Part shown: positions 32,231-42,999 of the stretch, one piece after another
Numbering within the stretch: position 1 is the stretch's first letter
How the letters are laid out: each line of letters opens with the position of its first letter
Assembly (NCBI RefSeq): GCF_000226095.1
Contig: NC_016472.1
Coordinates: forward strand, 9,672,001-9,736,000
Source of the DNA: Thermothelomyces thermophilus ATCC 42464
Lineage: Eukaryota; Ascomycota; Sordariomycetes; Sordariales; Chaetomiaceae
DNA: 64,000 nt
Direction: 5' to 3'
Program-made: the position numbers and the translations under genes
Notes under the pieces: model-generated
Databases searched by the model: none
Seen by the model: only the letters and a program-made list of their open reading frames with translations
Told to the model about the DNA's origin: nothing

Positions 32231-34234
32231 CCATTATAAACGGAGAGCTGTTAAGTAAAGAAGGAATCTAGTGGGTATGACTGATCATTGATGATATCTG
32301 TCTTACGACAGTCGATGTGGATTATGAAGGTGCCCTAGCGAAAAAAACTCCAAACCTGGGTACTTATATCCTCCAGAGCCAGAGCCTAGCATATGGAATG
32401 CTGAGCACAGTCCACCGTCGAAGTGACATTGACGGCACGCGCACCACCGTCCCTATCAGGTTGTTGCCTTCCTAGGGGAAATCATTTGCAGCTGCCAAGT
32501 CCAACTCTTCGCATCTGTCAGTTGAGCGTCGGTGTGAGCGTCCAGCCACATGTTTGCAGGAGAACATATGCGTCAAGGATGCCAGTTGCCCCTCTGCGCG
32601 CCTGGAGAGTGCGTCGCCGCCGGCGCTTCCGCGTGCGTTACCGCTACAAGTACCGGCTCAACATACTGTTCGTGGATCTATGGAAGTGTTATGACGAGAC
32701 GGATAACTAAATCCGTATTCTAGAGCTAGATACGAGCATGATTCAGTATCTACGGGAGAAATTGTCGGCCGAAAAAAAAGGGGGAGTGCTTTGCTGCTCG
32801 CCACATGATAAATGCGTTCGAAAACGCGTTCCTTGTGCAATCAATACTTACATCTCCCTGGTCGCGTGACTTCACACACATTTTCGCAGACGAACGTTGT
32901 CACTTGGTGAGAGTGCCTAATTATCTGCTTCCCCCGATTATACACTAACTCATGTCCCCTGTCCGCTTCGAACGACTTGTAGTCGTATATTCTTAATCAT
33001 GATTCCATCGTCCGCGCCTAAAATGCCACTCACTAGCTGAAACTCGACGCCTTTTGGCAGGTATCTTCCGACTCATGTCTTGTTGTCTTGTGAAATTGCT
33101 CGAGCCTTGGATGATTGGTTAGAAGCCAAAGAAAGGCGGTATGAAATGGACAGCTTACGTACCATGTAGCTCCTTTCGGCACCTCACTCCTGGTTTAGCT
33201 AGCTCCTATTTCTTTCCGGTTAGATGGCTCCCTCATAGAATATCGAGGGCATGCTTGGTCATCGCCAGCAAGTTGTCGATTCGTACTATAGCCATTATGG
33301 TAGGCCGAACAAGACACAGATACGTAGGGCACCGGCAGATACCGAGATATCAGCGAAGCCTTTGAGAAGAGGTACAACCAGTTTCTCAAAATGAACCCCG
33401 ATATCCTCGAGTACTACGGTAGCCGGGGATTAGACAGGCTGTTCGAGGTCGGTGTTCTCTGCATGTAATCATGGCCCATCGTCACGAGGCTGATCTCGAA
33501 TAGATTGACACCGGTGGAGAGACGGAGGTTTCCTATAACAATCTGCGATCGGCGCTCCGGAGACGGTCGGAATGGGCGAGGATGACTGGTTCTCCTGCCT
33601 CTCCACTTCCCTTTAGTGCTTCCTCCTCCTCATCGCCGTCGTGACTTCGACGTTAGATTGGGTAGTCGGCAGCCGTCCCCCCCTTCCCCAACCAACCTTT
33701 TTTAGTTTTCTTTTTCTTTCTTTCTTTCTTTCCTTCTTTCCTTCCTTTTTGTAAAAAGGTTCTCAGGTTTTTCTTCTTGCATTCCCAACGTCTTCCGTGC
33801 ATACTCGGCCACTTCCCGGAGCCTGACTCGGGGCCTGCCCAAGAATCCCCGCGAAGCAATCCGTGCGCCCTTCCCCGTCCCCCTACCCCATGGCGGACCT
33901 TCTCGAGCCGGCTGTTGATGAAGTCGGCTCCCTCGCGGAATTTTGATGAGTTGGTAGTGCACGCAAGAGCAACTTAAGGCCAGAAAATCAACGTGAAGAA
34001 GCGCGGTAGTCAGTACATATTATTAATTAGTTCGGTCCCAGCCGCGAGGTTTACATTGTTTGTGACGTTCGGTGTCAAAGCAAAAACTAATACTCAACAG
34101 TGAGAGAGTAATTATTAAAGCCTGAGAAGGCCGGATTGATTACGACCAAAGAACAAGTTAACCTCCACAAAAGTGCCGAGATATGCTCCAAGGAAGTAAT
34201 CACAACCTCAGCCGGACAACACTCGGCAACCCGT
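32231..34234. other. 2-kb gene-poor region
   Basis: No intact gene. A coding-like patch at about 33340-33470 on the plus strand ('EKRYNQFLKMNPDILEYYGS') is isolated, and its frame is broken upstream. A C-run, a T-run and CTTT repeats lie at 33677-33750. Confidence 0.4.
33698..33750. repeat. (CTTT)n-type polypyrimidine repeat
   Basis: An almost uninterrupted T/C tract on the plus strand with CTTT units. Confidence 0.85.
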
Positions 34235-35216
34235 CTAGAAGCTGTACACCTGATCCGGGCGATAGCCCAGTTCCGCTAGCACACCCGTCCGCTTCTTCAG
34301 TGCCTTCTCCATCGCGGGTGGCCCACATACCAGAACCTTGACATCCCGATTCTTGTGCTCCCTCGCGCTCAGCCCCGCGCCCTCCAGGATCTGCTTCGTG
34401 ATGAAACCCTTCTGATGCGGCGATCCGGCGGCAGGCGACGCCACCACGTAAACAGCTCTGAACCGCCCTGGGTGGTCCCGCTCGAACGCGGCAAACTTGT
34501 CCCGCAAGAAGATGTCCTCGTCCGTGTTGACGCCCCAGACCAGGGTGATGCGCGTCTGGTCGGCCGGGTTGTTGAGGATGCCGCGGGCGAGCTGGTACAT
34601 GGGGGTGATGCCGGCGCCGCCGGCAATCAGGGCGACGTGCGGGTGCTTGTTGGGCTTCCAGGCCAGCTCCTTGATGGGTGCGAAGGTGAGCGTGTCGCCA
34701 GGTCGGAGCGAGTGCAGGTGCGTGCTCTGCTTGCCGCCGGGGTAGAGCTTCACCATCAGCTCGATGTAGCCGGGCTCGTCTGCAGATAGAAGAAACAAAA
34801 ATTTGTTACCACGTTGTCCCATTTCCGTGCGGCAGACCGGTCAGGTCGGCAGGAGCATAAATACCGAGATCATTGACCGGGGTATATGGCCTCAGCACCG
34901 GCAGCCAGCGGCCGTTGGGAAAGGAGATGGTCAGCAGGGCGGAAGTGAGGGAGAGGCCGCTCGGCTTGCTCTTGTCTGGGAGGTCGAAGCGCAACTTCTT
35001 GGTGTTGTGGTTGATCAGCTCGGCGCTTTCGAGGCGGAGGGTGTGGAAGCCGAAGCTGCTGAAAACGGGCTTGTCCCGATTGGTGCTGCTGCTCCGCAGA
35101 TACCATGCGTATGCGCCGACACCAACAACGGCAGCGGTGATGGCGATTTGGGTGCCCATTGTACTCGCACGATGTGTGGCGCGGAGAAATGGCCGAAGGG
35201 CAGTACTACGAGGCAT
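34235..35216 (-). CDS. NADH-cytochrome b5 reductase, two exons
   Basis: Exons 35216..34865 and 34779..34235 sum to 897 bases, giving 298 residues; the 85-base intron (GTATTT...TGCAG) lies where 'PVNDL' joins 'DEPGYIELMVKLYPGG'. A basic N-terminus and one membrane span (about 22-40) anchor the enzyme, most likely to a mitochondrial or ER membrane. The FAD domain shows 'RPYTPVND' (about 109) and 'GGKQSTHLH'; the NADH domain shows 'GGAGITPMYQLARG', 'LVWGVN' and 'CGPPAMEKAL', ending 'ELGYRPDQVYSF' with the aromatic C-terminus typical of the family. It passes electrons from NADH to cytochrome b5 for fatty-acid desaturation and sterol synthesis. It is related to both Mcr1 and Cbr1, and I cannot decide between them. 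A second ATG at residue 20 just before the membrane span is an alternative start. Confidence 0.95.
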
Positions 35217-36076
35217 CGCGAAGGCAAAACTCGAATATTAATTAATAGTTGGGTTATCCGGCCAGATAATTAATTATCGCTTCAGCGTCCAACTCCCCGG
35301 AAATTGCAAGTCACTGAGATGTCGGACAACTGAGCGTCTGTTTACATGGCAATCGGAGCTTGCCTTGGGGAAAGTCCAACTGCCGCCGGATTGATGAATT
35401 GTCTGTGTCGCGGGTAGGTACCTCCCTAGGAGCCAATCCTTCCTCTCGGTCCCGAACCCAGCCCGAAGGAAGTAATTTAGCGGCGTCATCTCGCCTGATC
35501 GGAAAGCTTAATCGTCCCACTGGCAACTGTGCCCACTATATTTGGTCTTCTTTGGCTACGATATCTGTCAAATCGTTCTGGGAACTCCCACTGAGGTCCC
35601 ATCGGCAACAACCTCGGGATGACCGGAAGAGTGAAGTTCGCAAGACCTTATCTGCAGGCCTTAGCACCATATCAATCAATTCCAATCGCCACCATTCTTG
35701 GATGCGTCTTTAGCCGGCGAATGTGTAATGTCATCCCACGATGGGGTCCTCCTTCGTGATGGAGCAGAAAGCTTCGCGGTACTCGGAAACTTGCATGTCC
35801 GAAGCGGCACCTGCAACCTCAGGGTCCACATGATGTAAGCCTATCACCCACATGGTGGGGTAGAGCGAGGATCTCCAGTCAGTAACGGAACTCATCGGGT
35901 AATTACTCCGTACTTATTAAGGTGGTAGTTTGGCCAACAGTAAGAGGGTCCTATGTATCTCTGAACATGTATTAAAGCAAATCAAGAACATTAAAATCAA
36001 CTGGCCGTTCCTTCGCTCTGCGGTACCATGACAGTTATTCATGCTTCCCCAGGTCAGACGCCAGATACGCCATGTT
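35217..36076. other. Intergenic, promoter side of the reductase plus decayed transposon flank
   Basis: No gene seen. TACTCCGTA lies at 35905. Sequence just left of 36077 may be the rest of the transposase fragment described next, but no conserved catalytic motif can be read. Confidence 0.45.
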
Positions 36077-36577
36077 CTACAGGCTATTAAACCCATCATA
36101 GCAGGGTTGTGTCATTCCAGACAATCTTCTTCTTCTAAGGCCTCTCTTCCAGCCACCTTTAGTCGGCAACTTAACGTCCTTGAGGTCAACTTGCTTCAGC
36201 CGCCAAATTGTTGAGCGGCTCGGGCCTGAGCCACCAAGAAGGTCGGCGACGTCATCAGCAATCTGCTTATAGGTAAATTTTGCTGAGGTACTGTGCTTGG
36301 TCACAACCTGCTCAATGGCCCGCGCAACCGGTTCAGTCACCACTTTTGGTCTTCCGGCCTTTGGCGCGTTTGCGACATGCTCATCCTTGATGGGGCCGCC
36401 TGGTACATAACCCCGTTTCTGAGCCCTGAGCAAGAGGGCCCTCAATGCACTTTTTTTCATCCCGGTTATTGCCTCAATTTCAGACGCCTTGACGCCCAGG
36501 GAATGGAGGGTCAAGGCTTGGGTCCGTTGGGCAATGCTGGTGTAATTACTTGCGTTGCCCGGATCCAGGCGCTGCAC
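36077..36577 (-). pseudogene. Tc1/mariner-type transposase fragment (DNA-binding half only)
   Basis: The frame contains 'QRTQALTLHSLGVKASEIEAI' as a first helix-turn-helix, a 'GRPKVVTEPVARAIEQVV' linker and a second helix-turn-helix ('TYKQIADDV...SRSTIWRLKQ'), ending 'VKLPTKGGWKRGLRRRRL' where Tc1-type transposases pass into the DDE domain. The catalytic domain is missing: after ~165 codons the frame ends and no D-E-D motifs follow. There is no ATG at the head of the frame. A relict element, or a domain left by internal deletion. Confidence 0.65.
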
Positions 36578-36790
36578 GCGCTGCGGGACCGGGAATGGTG
36601 GACTCTGTGGGCATTATAGCTGCGAAGTTTCCTGTTAAGGGAGGCTTCAATCAACCTATGTGGCATGGAAGATGCTTACCAAACCGCTCTGCAATTACCA
36701 CTGCTACCGTGTTTGGAAGGCCTGTGGGCGCTGATGGAAAGCGGGAGATCTACGTGCCATTAGTAGGCACAAGTAAACAGCAGTAAGGAA

Positions 36791-36872
36791 TACTCTGTAC
36801 CTCGTGTGGGTATGATTGAAACCGAAATCCACATGGGTACCTTTCCTGGACTTGTGTACGGATTACAGAGTA
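36791..36872. repeat. 82-bp sequence bounded by 9-bp inverted repeats TACTCTGTA/TACAGAGTA
   Basis: The arms are perfect for 9 bp, with weaker similarity inside (CCTCGTG against ATCCGTAC). It resembles a very small MITE or solo terminal-repeat pair in the promoter of dbp7. No target duplication is visible. Confidence 0.45.
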
Positions 36873-37053
36873 CGAACGGATTAAGTTAGTGGGTCTCGCC
36901 TGCTCCCGAAGCTGCCCCATTTTGGCAGGCGGTCAGAATTGGATAGGAAGCCCCATTCACCTGCGCCAGTCTGGAGGGTTCTGTTCGGCGGTCAACTTTT
37001 TTTCTGCCGGACTCCCAACTCTCAGCACCGGTTCAGTCAAACCAGTAGCAACC

Positions 37054-39474
37054 ATGGCGGACGATGGCATGCTTCTCAATTTTGAGATTGGCGACGCGCC
37101 ATTGAAGAACCAGGTAAAGTTCAAGGGCGGCCGCTGGCGCGACCGGCTCAAGGCGCAGAGGAATGCCAAACAATGGCAAGGGAACGGCCCCTCGTCGACC
37201 CCGCCAAGACGCAACCCGATCACTGCCGACCACGAGGCGAGCAGACCGGCGAAGCGACCGAGGACTGAGGATGGAGACTCCCACAGACACGCCAAGGTCC
37301 CCAGAACAGCCGATGCTGGCCCGAAGGCGCCCAGCCACGCGATAAAGACGGGACACGTCTCATCGAGTCTCTTCACATCGAACCCGTCAGCCGTCACCGA
37401 TTTCGACCGAGCCCCGGCCGAGGAGGTCGAGCCGCCGAAACCGTCCAACGCGCCGCTGTCCGAGGAGGCCGAGAACTTTCGCTCACTAGGCGTCTCGAGG
37501 CGCATCGCTCAACACTTGGCCAACAAGCTCGAGATGAAGGCTCCGACGGCCATCCAGAAGAACGCAGTACCGCAGCTCATCAATGGAGACAGTGATGCTT
37601 TTGTTCAAGCCGAAACCGGTTCGGGAAAAACATTAGCCTACCTCCTCCCAATCGTCCATCGGATCATGGCGCTGAGCTTGAACGAAGACGGCACTCCGAA
37701 AGAGACGAAGGTGCACCGGAACTCAGGGCTCTTCGCCATCATCCTGGCCCCCACTCGAGAATTGTGCAAGCAGATCTCCGTAGTCCTGGAGAAGGTGCTG
37801 CGGTGTGCCCCTTGGCTGGTGTGCACCACTGTTATTGGTGGTGAGAGCAAAAAGTCGGAAAAGGCAAGGATACGGAAGGGCGTCAACATCTTGATAGCTA
37901 CACCCGGTCGCCTGGCAGACCACCTCGACAACACAAAGGTGCTTAACGTTGGCACGGTCCGGTGGCTGGTGCTGGATGAAGGGGACCGAATGATGGAGAT
38001 GGGCTTCGAGGATGACATCAGGACCATTGTCAGCAAGATTCGAGCGGGTAAGCTGCTCAAGGAGAACCCCGAGGGGGTCGTGTTAGACGGCATCCTTCCG
38101 TCCAGGAGGGTCACCATCCTCTGTTCGGCAACCATGAAAATGAACGTCCAGAGACTGGGCGAGATCAGTCTGGAGGATGCCGTGCACATCATGGCCTCAA
38201 AATCCGAGATGACCAGAGATGCCGAAGCCGGTACCGAGGCGGTATTCGCTGCCCCCTCGCAGCTCAAGCAGTCATGCATCATCGTGCCAGCCAAACTGCG
38301 TCTCGTGACGTTGATTTCCCTGCTGAAGTCGACCTTCGCAAGGAAAGGGTCCGTCATGAAGGCCATCATCTTCATCTCGTGCGCCGACTCGGTCGATTTC
38401 CACTTCGACCTACTCAAGGACACGAAAGCGCTTGAGCCTCCGACCCCCCATTCCTCGCCCAGCAAAGCGGACCGTAATCCGAATACGGACGCGACCGTAG
38501 CCCCGGCCGCGTACATCACATCGCCGGCAAACAAGAAGGTGATGCTTCACAAACTCCACGGCTCGCTAGCACAGCCGGTACGCTCGGCAACGCTCAACGC
38601 CTTCTCCAGGTGCAAGGACCCGGCGGTCCTGATCACCACGGATATATCGTCACGCGGTCTCGACGTCCCATCCGTCGACCTGGTCATCGAATACGACCCC
38701 GCCTTCGCCGTGCCGGACCACGTCCATCGGATAGGCCGTACCGCCCGTGCCGGCCGTCCCGGCAAGGCTGTCCTGTTTCTCCTACCGGGGTGCGAAGAAG
38801 GCTACACCTCCATCCTCCCCGCGGCGACCCCCATCGTCCCCCAACTCTACGAGTCCATTCTGCAAAAGGGCCTCATCACAGCCGTCAACCTCCCTTCAAC
38901 CTACACCACGACGGAGACAGGGAAGCAAACGTGGACCTCGAGGGCCGAAGCCCTCCAGCTGCATCTCGAGCAGCGGCTACTCGCCAAACCGGACGACGCA
39001 ACCGACGAAGACGAGGACGGCAAGGCCAAGGCCAAGGCCAAGGCCAAGCAGCGGTCCAAACCGAGGGACAACCCGCTCCTCGAGTCGGCCCGGCAGGCGT
39101 TCCGGTCGCACATCCGGGCGTACGCCACGCACGTGCGCGAGGAGCGCGTCTACTTTGACATCACGCAGCTGCACCTGGGCCACATGGCCAAGGCGTTCGC
39201 GCTGCGCGAGACGCCCGGCGGCATCGGAGGGGGCGTGGCCCGGCGGGCGCAAAAGGCGGCATCTGGCGGCGACAAGAAGGCCAAGGTCTCGAGCAGCGGA
39301 AAGGTTACTATCAAGAAGAGTGATGGCGGTGGTGGTGGTGGTGGTGACGACTACGACGACGACGACGACGACGACGGAGACCGCATCGGGGCGGTGGATG
39401 AGGATGCGGCCAGGAGAATGAGGGAGAAGATGAAGATGGTGATGAATGCTTCGAGCGAGTTCAACATTGGGTGA
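37054..39474 (+). CDS. dbp7: ATP-dependent DEAD-box RNA helicase Dbp7
   Basis: A single exon of 806 residues from ACCATGG at 37051-37057. The N-terminus ('LLNFEIGD...VKFKGGRWRDRLKAQR') is the hallmark of Dbp7. Helicase motifs are in order: Q motif 'APTAIQKNAVPQLI' (~165), I 'AETGSGKT' (~187), Ia 'PTRELCKQI' (~233), Ib 'TPGRLADHL' (~283), II 'VLDEGDRMMEMGF' (~308), III 'CSATM' (~359), V 'TTDISSRGLDVP' and VI 'HRIGRTARAGRPG' (~558). Motif II reads DEGD instead of DEAD, which I recall for other filamentous-fungal Dbp7 proteins. A KAKA repeat lies near 655 and a Gly/Asp run near the C-terminus. Dbp7 acts in the nucleolus in early 60S ribosomal subunit assembly. The frame is open upstream to 36889, but those codons lack the family motif, so the internal ATG is chosen. 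Confidence 0.95.
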   Translation: MADDGMLLNFEIGDAPLKNQVKFKGGRWRDRLKAQRNAKQWQGNGPSSTPPRRNPITADHEASRPAKRPRTEDGDSHRHAKVPRTADAGPKAPSHAIKTGHVSSSLFTSNPSAVTDFDRAPAEEVEPPKPSNAPLSEEAENFRSLGVSRRIAQHLANKLEMKAPTAIQKNAVPQLINGDSDAFVQAETGSGKTLAYLLPIVHRIMALSLNEDGTPKETKVHRNSGLFAIILAPTRELCKQISVVLEKVLRCAPWLVCTTVIGGESKKSEKARIRKGVNILIATPGRLADHLDNTKVLNVGTVRWLVLDEGDRMMEMGFEDDIRTIVSKIRAGKLLKENPEGVVLDGILPSRRVTILCSATMKMNVQRLGEISLEDAVHIMASKSEMTRDAEAGTEAVFAAPSQLKQSCIIVPAKLRLVTLISLLKSTFARKGSVMKAIIFISCADSVDFHFDLLKDTKALEPPTPHSSPSKADRNPNTDATVAPAAYITSPANKKVMLHKLHGSLAQPVRSATLNAFSRCKDPAVLITTDISSRGLDVPSVDLVIEYDPAFAVPDHVHRIGRTARAGRPGKAVLFLLPGCEEGYTSILPAATPIVPQLYESILQKGLITAVNLPSTYTTTETGKQTWTSRAEALQLHLEQRLLAKPDDATDEDEDGKAKAKAKAKQRSKPRDNPLLESARQAFRSHIRAYATHVREERVYFDITQLHLGHMAKAFALRETPGGIGGGVARRAQKAASGGDKKAKVSSSGKVTIKKSDGGGGGGGDDYDDDDDDDGDRIGAVDEDAARRMREKMKMVMNASSEFNIG

Positions 39475-40871
39475 GCGGAGGGCGGGGAAGGTTCTTAGGC
39501 TGGGTAGTAGTGTTGTTCGTTAGGTATATTATACCCCCTGGGAGAGATGGTTCATACGGAAAGGAAAGGCATGTCTTGGAAATCGTCGGTATTGAGCAGA
39601 AGCCTCTTGGCTGTACTGCTTTTGATTTTGTGAGATGTGTGAGAACTGCGGGGAATCTGCTGTCCGATTCGTTTCCCTCTTTTCTGAATGAAGGTGCCTT
39701 CTTTTGTGTATGTGGGCCTCGATGGTACTTACATACGTCTCGGTTAATTAACAAAACGTATGGATGTCTAACTGCGCTTGTAGCCATTTAAAGACGTGTG
39801 GAAAAGGGTCGTAAAGGGGAATAAAAGGAAAGTGTGGGAAAAGTGTATACAAATTAAGCAGGGTATCGCCTCCCACCATCAGATTTCTTGAGACTTGTCA
39901 CCTCTATAACAACACAGAATCTCAGACAATAAGGGCTCAGTCTGTTATATCTTTTTCGGCAAAGTGATTAAGAGTAAATCACTCTCTATTACGACTCAAG
40001 GACAATAATGATCTGATCTCGATTGTTGCCAAACGCAGTTACAAGCTCGAATAAGCATTCAGGAGGCGTTAAAAGTAGTGGCAAGGAAGGAACAGAAAGA
40101 GTGCCTTATTAAACTATCTATAAAGGAGAGAAAGAGCGATATAAATAGATAAAGGAAAGATGATCTGTATGTCTATAAGCTTGTAAGGGTAGCTTATATT
40201 GCTTGTAGCTAGAGCTTTAGAAGCTCCCTAGCTTCTGATATACCTCCTAGTTAAATATGGTAGTTGCTTTAACTACTTGTAGTGATGTTATTTCTAGTGT
40301 TATATCCTATGTTATACTTTCTTTAACTGATTATTCTAGGTACCTACCTTTTTAATTTGGTAGTTTTAAAAGAATTAAGGGTATTTAAGTAATTCTTTTA
40401 AAATAGTAATTTAAATATTATTATTATTATAATAATAATAATATTAATAATAATAGTAATAATAACTATAATAATAATAATAGTAATAATAATAGTAAAA
40501 TAGTATCCTCTATATTTAAATTAAAGAATAGCTTATGAGCTATATTTATTATATCTATTATAGCCTTAGTTAAGCTTAGTAAGTCTATTACTACTTCTAG
40601 CTTAGCTAGGGCTACTATAGCTAGTAGGTTAGTACCTACTTTTATAATACCTTAAAAGTATAAGTATATTAATAGTAAATTACTATAAGTACTCCCATTT
40701 TACTTTATTTGTTCGATTTTCTTTAATTCTATTACTAGTTTTATAATTTTCTATTAAATCTATTAATTTTAAATAATTCTAGTAATTTTCGCTATTTCTT
40801 TATTATATAATTTTACTTTATAGTTTCCTAGTCAAAAAGTCGACTTTAATTATAGTTTCTAAGTATTATAT
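39475..40871. other. Transition from gene space to AT-rich, RIP-affected DNA
   Basis: Downstream of dbp7 GC content falls sharply from about 39.8 kb. From 40100 on the sequence is dominated by TA, TAG and TTA, as in the elements to the right, but I cannot assign it to a particular one. No genes. Confidence 0.6.
40414..40500. repeat. (ATT/TAA)n trinucleotide-rich microsatellite
   Basis: Interrupted runs of ATT, then AATAAT and AATAGT units. Confidence 0.85.
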
Positions 40872-41325
40872 TGTTACAAGCCAACCATATACCGCGACCC
40901 GGTAGGGTGTAGCAGGCTAAATGAGCCACCAATCAAGAAGGGCACAAAGCGAGGCTGACACGGGATCGCTAGGGAGCGCGGGCTACTACAGGCAAACAAT
41001 TGCCAAAAAGGGAAAGATAGCAGAGGATAGCTAGCTACCAAAGGCAATCTAAGGATAAGATAGAAAGGGACTATAAGCGACCGATAGAAGTATATATATA
41101 TATAAATAGTCACTTGTTATAGTAGACTCTAGGAGTTTACTAGTAATAGTAACCCTATAATTATAGTACTTATACTAAGTATTGCTAATTATTATAAGAG
41201 ATAACTCTAGTGTTGTTATAAACCCTTTAGCTTTACTAAATCCCTTAGACAACCTGCCTACTTGTCCTGCTTAATCTACCTTTGTCTAAACCCTTTTAGA
41301 AGAAGTCTAAGTTAGGTTTGTCATA
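40872..41325 (+). repeat. E1 5' LTR, 454 bp, U3 type 1
   Basis: It begins TGTTACAAG and ends GTTTGTCATA. The U3 part (to about 41090) matches only the E2 LTR; the R-U5 part from the TATATATA run onward matches all LTRs in the window. Confidence 0.85.
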
Positions 41326-41352
41326 CGTTGCTATTACTCCTTTTATTCTATT

Positions 41353-41777
41353 ATAGTTTAGAACGGAGGTAACTTTAACCTTAATATTAATATAGCTATT
41401 AACGTTATAGTTAAATAGCTACTTGCCTAGCTTAGTTAACTCTATTAGTAAATCTAGGAGTTAGACTAGAGAGACAAGGCTACTTAAGCTTGAATTAAGG
41501 AACTCGAGAATGGCGAAAAGCACTTATAGAAACTAGTTAATAAGGCCTATACTAAAATTAAGGCACTTGAGGGCGCTAAAGTAAGCCATATTAAGATCGA
41601 ACTACCTAGCAAATATAGAGGAACTAAGAAAGACCTTGTAAGATTCCTAATAAACCTCCAATCCTACTTCTAGCTTAATAACGACAAGTTTCTAGACGAC
41701 AAAGCTAAAGTTCTCTACATAGCTATAAGACTAGAGGGTAAGGTACTTAGATAGTTTAAGCTTATATAGAACGACTA
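41353..41777 (+). pseudogene. E1 gag fragment
   Basis: It encodes the start of the retrotransposon Gag ('IKELENGEKHL', 'KIKALEGAK', 'IELPSKYRGTKKDLV'-like) with TAG stops at former CAG codons and ATA in place of the start codon. It stops abruptly at the E2 insertion. Confidence 0.75.
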
Positions 41778-42235
41778 TATGACAAACCTAACTTAGACTT
41801 CTTCTAAAAGGGTTCAGACGGAGGTAAATTAAGCGGGACAAGCGTATAGGTCGTCTAAGGGATTTGGTAAAGCTAAAGGGTTTATAACAACACTAGAGTT
41901 ATCTCCTATAATAGTCAGTGATACTTAGTATAAGTACTTGTAATTATAGGTTAGGTTGCTATCACTAGTAAACTTCTAGAGTCTACTATAACGAGTGGCT
42001 ATTTATATATATATATACTTCTGCCGATCGCTTATAGTCCCCTTCTATCCTGTCCTTGGATCGCCTTTGGTAGCTAGCTATCCTCTACTATCTTTCCCTT
42101 TTAGTAATCGTTTGCCCGTAGTAGCCCGCGCTCCCTAGCGATCCTATGTCAGCCTCGCTTCGTGCCCTTTTTGATTGGTAGCTTATTCAGCCTCCTATGC
42201 CCTACCGGGTCGTAGTATATAGTTAGCTTGTGATA
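41778..42235 (-). repeat. E2 3' LTR, 458 bp, U3 type 1
   Basis: It is an inverted copy of the E1 LTR over its whole length, with mainly C/T and G/A differences. It is preceded (minus strand) by a polypurine tract, CTAAAGAGGGGGCAT. Confidence 0.88.
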
Positions 42236-42319
42236 TGATGCCCCCTCTTTAGGGCTTTCGACCTAAAAGCTTCTTATAACTTGTTTCAAATACTATTAAT
42301 ACCCCCTTTTCTTTCCCTA

Positions 42320-42990
42320 TAGGTAACGTCCTTCTTCTGCTAGCTTCCTTCTGCTATAGCTAATTGTGTTCCTAGGAACCGTTACGATCTCAAGCGCAAA
42401 CAACACGCTATTACGATTAAGATTAAGCAAGAGGGTTATAAGGTTACTATACCTTGTAAGCGTTATTAGAATACGAAGCTATAAAAGCGTTATATAATAA
42501 TAGAAGGTTTAAATAAGTATTAGAACTATATTTATATAGGTAAGAAGTATAGTAGCCCAAGCATTATAGATGCTTATAGGTTTCTTATTGTTTTCCTTTG
42601 TAGTCCTAGGTTGCTAACTATCTTAGTCCTTTCAAATTTGTCGGAGCAAGAGAAGGTTTCGAAAGAGATTGCTAAGATCGAGGCGCTTCTTGCTTAGACA
42701 CTAAGCCATTTAAGTTAATTACGTCGTTTATAGTAATCCCTACACGATCGTGGTACCAAGGTTTTTCGTTGTAGCGTAGCTCGTCTAGAGGAGGAGGAAG
42801 AACTAGATACTCCTCTGCCGATGTTAGAGACGTAGACCCTTGTAGGTTAGGCTTAGGCATTAGGTGCTTTTGACGTACTCGATTAGGAGTTGATCGGGTT
42901 AGATCCTAGTCCTAATTCTAGCAGGTTCCCCTCTTTTTCTATTAGGGAATAGGCTTTAGAGCCGGTTCTTATAACTGGTTAGGATTCTGC
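42320..42990 (+). pseudogene. E2 antisense ORF, type A: Cys-cluster plus coiled-coil protein
   Basis: Opposite to the element's own genes, between chromodomain and 3' LTR, the plus strand reads as a basic N-terminus ('NRYDLKRKQHAITIKIK'), then 'IPCKR', a Cys-cluster region in which several Cys codons now read TAT and Gln codons TAG, then 'LSEQEKVSKEIAKIEALLA' (coiled coil) and an acidic 'LEEEEELDTPLPM' stretch. The frame is closed by RIP-type TAG/TAA only. It corresponds in position, but hardly in sequence, to similar frames in E3 and E4. Confidence 0.55.
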
Positions 42991-42999
42991 CGGTAGAAT

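Larger units (their letters stand above)
40872..41777 (+). mobile_element. E1: outermost chromovirus, 5' LTR plus start of gag only
   Basis: The 5' LTR (40872-41325) is followed by 452 bases of gag leader and gag, then cut at 41777 where E2 begins. The remainder must lie beyond the right end of the window. It is the same family as E2-E4. Its gag start codon has become ATA, a RIP-type change. Confidence 0.8.
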
